From: an uncultured Bacillota bacterium
GTDB lineage: Bacteria > Bacillota > Clostridia > Peptostreptococcales > Anaerovoracaceae
DNA: 9,855 nt
NCBI GenBank assembly: GCA_959606705.1
Contig: CAUHLX010000076.1
Span: forward strand, 1 to 9,855
Direction of reading: 5' to 3'
Shown here: one piece after another, positions 6,082 through 9,855 of the stretch
How the letters are laid out: every line of letters starts with the position of its first letter
Position numbering within the stretch: position 1 is the stretch's first letter
Notes under the pieces: model-generated
Database searches by the model: none
What the model was told of the DNA's origin: nothing
Seen by the model: only the letters and a program-made list of their open reading frames with translations
Program-made: the position numbers and the translations under genes

Positions 6082-7482
6082 ATGAACAAAACACTCATAT
6101 GGAATCACATTGACAGGGACAGCGATGTCCTGTGCAAAATGGCTCGGGATATTTGGGATCACCCTGAGCTGGCTCTGGAGGAAACGTTCGCTTCGCAGCT
6201 GCAGGCGAGGGTGCTGAGAGAAGCGGGACTGCGGGTGACTGCAGATCTGGGAGCGCTTCCCACCGCAGTCATGGCGGAATACGGCAGCGGCGGCCCCGTC
6301 ATCGGAATCCTGGGCGAATACGATGCTCTTTCCGGTTTGTCCCAGGCGGCCAAACCGATCAGAGAACCGATTCATGACGGAGGTGCGGGTCACGGCTGCG
6401 GGCATAATCTGCTGGGAACGGCCGGGGTGGGCGCGGCCATTGCGATGAAAGAGGCCATCGCGTCCGGCATGGTGAACGGCACGATTCGGTACTACGGGTG
6501 TCCCGCGGAGGAGGATGTGGGCGGAAAGCTGTATCTGCTGCGAGATGGCTTCTTTGCGGACTGCGACGCAGTGCTGTACTGGCATCCCTCTTGTGTCAGC
6601 GCGCCGTGGAGAACCGGGAATCTGGCGGATGCCTCCGCTCGGTTTACCTTTAAAGGCGTCAGTGCTCACGCCGCGCAGCCGCAGTTGGGCCGCAGCGCTT
6701 TGGACGCGGTGGAATTGATGAATGTGGGTGCGAATTATCTGCGTGAGCATTTGGAACGGGAGATCTATCTTCATTATTCCATTCTGGGCAACGGAATCGC
6801 GCCCAATACGGTTCCGGATCATTGTGAAGTATGGTATATGATGCGGGCGCCAAAGCGGGCCGCTCTCGACCAGGCCTTTGACCGACTGTGCGATGTGGCA
6901 CGAGGCGCCGCCCTGATGACCGGTACCGAGCTGGCGGCAATCGATTGCGTCAAGTCCAGTGAGGTGATCAGCAATGGGATTCTGGCCGATTTGATTTTGG
7001 CAAATATGAAGGAGGCCGGCGGCCCCCGGTTCACTCAAGAGGATTTTCGTTTTGCCGCCGCGCTTTCAAACAGTGTCACGGAGGAAGCCAGGGAGCAGAT
7101 TGGCGGGGCCTTTGGCATTTCACCGGAAGATCGTGATCTGGTGCTTCAGGAAAAGGCCGTTTCTTCCGCGGGGGAGGGTACGATGCCCTTCTCCGGAGAC
7201 TTCGATGTCAGCTGGGTGGTGCCCTTTGGCGCGTTCAACGCCGTCACCTGGCCCACCGGCGTCTTTACCCATACCTGGCAGTCCTCGGCCTGTGCCGGCG
7301 CGGGGATCGGCATGCGGGGAATGCTGTTTGCCGCCAAGGTTTTGGCCGGGACGGCTCTGGATCTGCTGGCAGATCCTCAGATCTTGAAATCCGCAAAAGC
7401 CGAATTGGCTCGGACCTTGAACGGCAGGAGCTATGAGATCGGCTTGCCGGCAGGAGCGGTGCCGCGGCGCAGTGAACTATAA
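6082..7482 (+). CDS. AbgB-like M20 family amidohydrolase
   Basis: This 466-aa cytosolic metallohydrolase closely resembles the AbgB subunit of E. coli p-aminobenzoyl-glutamate hydrolase (about 481 aa), as I recall that sequence. Shared motifs are IWDHPEL (24-30), GEYDALSGLSQ (78-88), GHGCGHNLLGTAG (103-115; ligands C106 and H108), YYGCPAEE (137-144; E143/E144), WHP (167-169; H168), GVSAHAAQP..GRSALDAVELM (192-213; H196), PNTVPDHCEVWYMMRAPKR (241-259), DVSWVVP (375-381) and FTHTWQ (395-400; H397). It should cleave an amide-linked aromatic or acyl amino acid. ATG 6082 has GGAAAGGAA 11 nt upstream; ATG 6070 (four more residues) is possible. Farther upstream starts would overlap the divergent promoters. 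No AbgA-like partner is adjacent; the nearest shorter M20D protein is at 2716-3909. The actual substrate is unproven, so I give no symbol. Confidence 0.92.
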   Translation: MNKTLIWNHIDRDSDVLCKMARDIWDHPELALEETFASQLQARVLREAGLRVTADLGALPTAVMAEYGSGGPVIGILGEYDALSGLSQAAKPIREPIHDGGAGHGCGHNLLGTAGVGAAIAMKEAIASGMVNGTIRYYGCPAEEDVGGKLYLLRDGFFADCDAVLYWHPSCVSAPWRTGNLADASARFTFKGVSAHAAQPQLGRSALDAVELMNVGANYLREHLEREIYLHYSILGNGIAPNTVPDHCEVWYMMRAPKRAALDQAFDRLCDVARGAALMTGTELAAIDCVKSSEVISNGILADLILANMKEAGGPRFTQEDFRFAAALSNSVTEEAREQIGGAFGISPEDRDLVLQEKAVSSAGEGTMPFSGDFDVSWVVPFGAFNAVTWPTGVFTHTWQSSACAGAGIGMRGMLFAAKVLAGTALDLLADPQILKSAKAELARTLNGRSYEIGLPAGAVPRRSEL

Positions 7483-7502
7483 ATCTGTTGTGAAAGGAGG
7501 CC

Positions 7503-7527
7503 TGCATTGGCGGACACCGCCAATGCA
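7503..7527 (+). promoter_or_regulatory. Hairpin between Shine-Dalgarno and start codon of the second permease
   Basis: TGCATTGGCGG (7503-7513) and CCGCCAATGCA (7517-7527) form a perfect 11-bp stem with a 3-nt ACA loop. It begins 2 nt after a near-perfect Shine-Dalgarno AAAGGAGG (7493-7500) and ends 11 nt before ATG 7539. In linear distance the Shine-Dalgarno is 38 nt from the ATG, too far to act; if the hairpin folds, the gap shrinks to 13 nt. No other purine-rich site is near the ATG. No U-tract follows, so it is not a terminator. It may set translation of the permease or process the operon mRNA. Confidence 0.6.
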
Positions 7528-7542
7528 AAAACACGATTATGA
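7507..7542 (+). CDS. Possible 11-codon leader ORF overlapping the permease start
   Basis: TTG at 7507 lies 6 nt after AAAGGAGG and opens a reading frame coding (M)ADTANAKTRL that stops at TGA 7540-7542. This stop overlaps the permease start as ATGA, the classic translational-coupling overlap. Most of its codons lie inside the hairpin at 7503-7527, so ribosomes reading it would melt the stem and end exactly at the permease ATG. The peptide is too short to judge by composition and TTG starts are common by chance. Confidence 0.3.
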   Translation: MADTANAKTRL

Positions 7543-8975
7543 CTGTAAATGAGAGAAAAAAGACCATTCACTTTCCTCATGTATTTGTTGTGATGACAAT
7601 TATGATGCTGTTGATGACGGTGATCACCTACATCGTGCCCAGCGGGGAATTTCAGCGGAGCATGAGTGATACCGGGGTGGAAGTCATTGATCCGGATCAG
7701 TTCCACTTTATTGAGAATGACAATCCAATTGGGTTTATGGATTTTTTTCACGCCTATCTCAAGGGGTTCGTGGAAGGGGCTGAAATTCTGGGGTCCCTGC
7801 TGTTCAGCGGCGGCTGCACCGGAATTTTGACCGCTACCGGCTGCCTGGGCGCGGGGATTCAAAAGCTGGTCGAAGCTTCTAAAGGGAAGGAACTGCTTAC
7901 CTTAGCCATCCTCTTTACCTGTTTCATGGTACATAATCTGACCGGTACCGGACCGGGTTCCTATCCGTTTTATCCCATTGCGGCGGCGGCTATCGTGGCC
8001 ATGGGCTTCGATCGGCTCACCGCGGCGGCTACCATTGTATTTGGCTGTACCGTGGGCTTTGCAGGCGGTACGATCAATATTTTTACCGTAGGAGTTTCCC
8101 ACCAGATCGTGGGCCTGCCCTTGTTTTCCGGGCTGGGCTACCGGATCATTGTCACCGCCGTCCTATTTGTAGTGGGCCTGACCGGCACGCTCATCTACGC
8201 GGTCAGAAGCAAGAGGGATCCCAGCAAGAGCTATATTGCCGACCAGTATCGGGAGCAGCTTGCGGCACAGGCGGACCAAAGCGGCGGAGCAGTGAAGGAT
8301 GAGCTGCTGGGTAACGTGGAAATGGTGGAGTTTACCACCCTGCGTAAAATCGGCGTTCTCTTGTTTATCGGTTTGCTGGTGCTGCAGACTTACGGCTGTA
8401 TCCGACTGGGCTGGGATCTGGCTGAGATCGTATCCACCTTCCTCATCTTCGCGATTCTGCTGGCCGCGCTTTTCCGTTTTACACCGAACCAATTCTGCAC
8501 GGAATTCGCCAAGGCCGCGGCCGATACGCTGGGAGCGTCCCTGATCATCGGTCTGGCGCGCTCCGTCACCATCCTGCTGAATCAGGGCAAGATTCTGGAT
8601 ACGCTGGTCTATTATATGGGCATTGCCCTTCAAGGAAGAAACATTCTGTTCACACTGCTGTTGATTTTCCTTTTCGTAACCGGCTTTAATTTCTTCGTGA
8701 CCTCCGGCTCCGGAAAGGCGGTCATGATGATGCCCATTCTGAGCCCCTTGGGCAAGCTGCTGGGAATCAATCAGCAGGTGCTGGTCCTGACCTATCAACT
8801 GGGCGACGGCCTCACCAACTATCTGTGGCCCACCGGATCTCTGGCCGCCTGTATGCTGTGCGGAATCGAGTACGGACCGTGGTTCCGGCTTTCCATAAAA
8901 GTGATCGGCGCCATGGCGATCGCGGCTTATCTCATGATTGCGATCGCTCATATGATCAACTACGGACCATTTTAA
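7539..8975 (+). CDS. Second YfcC/DcuC-family membrane permease
   Basis: This 478-aa polytopic carrier is homologous to the permease at 1213-2643 and probably brings in the substrate of the AbgB-like enzyme encoded just upstream, or exchanges it for a product. A short cytosolic N-terminus (VNERKKTIHFPH) leads into helix 1, ending YIVPSGEFQR (31-40). Conserved motifs are GTINIFTVGVSHQI (177-190), FSGLGYR (196-202), TSGSGKAVMMMPILSP (388-403) and LGDGLTNYLWPTG (421-433). It differs from the first copy in the region equivalent to STGTISYEEIIAF: here LTGTGPGSYPFYP (134-146) has no acidic residue. The Gln after SGSG is replaced by Lys (393) and NPFN by NIFT, so a different substrate or ion coupling is likely. 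Initiation is unusual: the only Shine-Dalgarno is 38 nt away across a hairpin. It is co-directional with, and 56 nt after, the hydrolase gene. Confidence 0.9.
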   Translation: MTVNERKKTIHFPHVFVVMTIMMLLMTVITYIVPSGEFQRSMSDTGVEVIDPDQFHFIENDNPIGFMDFFHAYLKGFVEGAEILGSLLFSGGCTGILTATGCLGAGIQKLVEASKGKELLTLAILFTCFMVHNLTGTGPGSYPFYPIAAAAIVAMGFDRLTAAATIVFGCTVGFAGGTINIFTVGVSHQIVGLPLFSGLGYRIIVTAVLFVVGLTGTLIYAVRSKRDPSKSYIADQYREQLAAQADQSGGAVKDELLGNVEMVEFTTLRKIGVLLFIGLLVLQTYGCIRLGWDLAEIVSTFLIFAILLAALFRFTPNQFCTEFAKAAADTLGASLIIGLARSVTILLNQGKILDTLVYYMGIALQGRNILFTLLLIFLFVTGFNFFVTSGSGKAVMMMPILSPLGKLLGINQQVLVLTYQLGDGLTNYLWPTGSLAACMLCGIEYGPWFRLSIKVIGAMAIAAYLMIAIAHMINYGPF

Positions 8976-9034
8976 CCATGGGTTTTCATTCGTAGGAACG
9001 AAAGGAGCAAAGCTCAAAAAGAAAGGAGACAGAT

Positions 9035-9855
9035 ATGTCTGCACTGATGAAAAGGAACGAACCTCTGGAGTGTGACGTTCTGGTGGCGGGCGGGGGAATC
9101 GCGGGTCTGATGGCGGCCATTGCCGCGGCGGATTCCGGGGCGTCCGTCATCGTCGCCGAAAAGGCCAACACGCTGAGAAGTGGGTGCGGCGCCACCGGAA
9201 ACGATCACTTCATGTGCTACATTCCCGAAGTACACGGAGACGACCCCGAACCGTTCATTCGGGAGATGTCGGAATCACAGGTGGGAGGGAACAGCGACAT
9301 GGATCTGGTTCGCCGCTTTGTGGAGGAATCCTTTGACAGGGTCAAGGACTGGGAGGCGTGGGGAATTGGAATGCGGCCTCATGGGGAATGGGAATTCAAC
9401 GGCCATGCCAAGCCCGGTCATCCTCGGATCTGGCTCAAATATGCGGGAAAAGAGCAGAAGCCCATCCTTACCGCGGAGGCATTGAAACGAGGGGTCAGAC
9501 TCCTGAATCACCATCCTTTTACGGATGTGATCACAGATGAGAACGGAGTGACGGCAGGGGCTATCTGCATCGATCTGACCGGGAAAATTCCCCGGATGCA
9601 GGTCATCCGAGCCAAGAGCGTCATTCTCTGCACCGGTTGTCCCAGCGGCCGTCTTTTCGGTTCCAAAACCATGGGGTACCTGTTCAATATCAACACTTGT
9701 CCATCCAATGTCTGTACCGGGCGCGCCGCGGCCTATCGCGCGGGAGCCCGGCTCACAAATCTGGAGGTGACCGGAAACGGTGCCAGCTGCAAATATTTCA
9801 ATCGCAGCGGCAAGGGAACCTGGCTTGGCGTTTATACCGACATTACCGGAAAGCC
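9035..9855 (+). CDS. FAD-dependent oxidoreductase, fumarate reductase/succinate dehydrogenase flavoprotein superfamily (partial, 3' end outside the window)
   Basis: The first 273 residues are visible. Residues 13-43 are a Rossmann FAD-binding fold (DVLVAGGGIAGLMAAIAAADSG, then acidic E42 after VIVA). SGCGATGNDHF (49-59) sits where this superfamily has its second FAD contact. Residues 68-113, with GDDPEPFIREM and VEESFDRVKDWEAWGI, resemble the start of the capping domain in fumarate reductase and AprA-type flavoproteins. VILCTGC (196-202) is the usual strand closing the FAD site, and TGRAAAYRAGARLTNLE (228-244) is the typical following helix. The catalytic Arg/His region is beyond the window, so the reaction cannot be assigned. 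GAAAGGAG ends 6 nt before the ATG, which lies 59 nt after the permease stop with no terminator between, so it is probably the third gene of the operon. It may reduce or oxidise a hydrolysis product. No signal peptide is seen, so it is likely cytosolic. Confidence 0.85.
   Translation, partial: MSALMKRNEPLECDVLVAGGGIAGLMAAIAAADSGASVIVAEKANTLRSGCGATGNDHFMCYIPEVHGDDPEPFIREMSESQVGGNSDMDLVRRFVEESFDRVKDWEAWGIGMRPHGEWEFNGHAKPGHPRIWLKYAGKEQKPILTAEALKRGVRLLNHHPFTDVITDENGVTAGAICIDLTGKIPRMQVIRAKSVILCTGCPSGRLFGSKTMGYLFNINTCPSNVCTGRAAAYRAGARLTNLEVTGNGASCKYFNRSGKGTWLGVYTDITGK

Noticed and set aside
6025..7038. 337-aa open frame on the - strand across the AbgB-like gene
   Set aside because: No recognisable motifs, biased composition, and it is antisense to a well-supported M20 enzyme.
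8163..9044. 293-aa open frame on the - strand across the second permease
   Set aside because: Gln/His/Asp-rich shadow of membrane-helix codons, with no domain pattern.

Overview
The window looks like part of the chromosome of an anaerobic, amino-acid- or peptide-fermenting Bacillota (Clostridia-type) bacterium. The signs are strong AGGAGG-type ribosome binding sites before nearly every gene, sigma-A-like promoters, a U-tailed intrinsic terminator, a secreted S-layer-homology (SLH) protein, and catabolic genes of kinds common in asaccharolytic clostridia. The base composition looks moderately GC-rich. The genus cannot be named from the sequence alone.

Region 1 (1-3909) is a catabolic cassette on the + strand. 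A MerR-type activator (195-1013) is followed by a promoter region with an 11-bp perfect inverted repeat over a consensus -35 box and by a structured leader. Then come a YfcC/DcuC-family permease (1213-2643) and a 397-aa M20D amidohydrolase (2716-3909).

Region 2 (3910-4914) is a single-gene unit. An 18-bp perfect palindrome containing a TATAAT box precedes a secreted three-repeat SLH protein (3975-4832). It ends in a strong terminator (4873-4914) that probably works in both directions.

Region 3 (5073-9855) is a second, related cassette. A paralogous MerR-type regulator on the - strand (5073-5954) is divergent from an operon of an AbgB-like M20 amidohydrolase (6082-7482), a second YfcC-family permease (7539-8975) and an FAD-dependent oxidoreductase of the fumarate reductase/succinate dehydrogenase flavoprotein superfamily (9035, cut by the window end).

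Inferred logic: each cassette senses a small molecule with a MerR protein carrying a long shared C-terminal domain, imports an amide-linked or amino-acid-like compound through a YfcC-type carrier, and cleaves it with a metal-dependent M20 hydrolase. The second cassette adds a flavoprotein that may oxidise or reduce a product. No substrate can be read from the sequence. The most unusual local feature is an 11-bp-stem hairpin between a near-perfect Shine-Dalgarno and the start codon of the second permease. It contains a possible 11-codon TTG-initiated leader ORF whose stop overlaps the permease start as ATGA. No tRNA, rRNA, CRISPR array or mobile element was seen.
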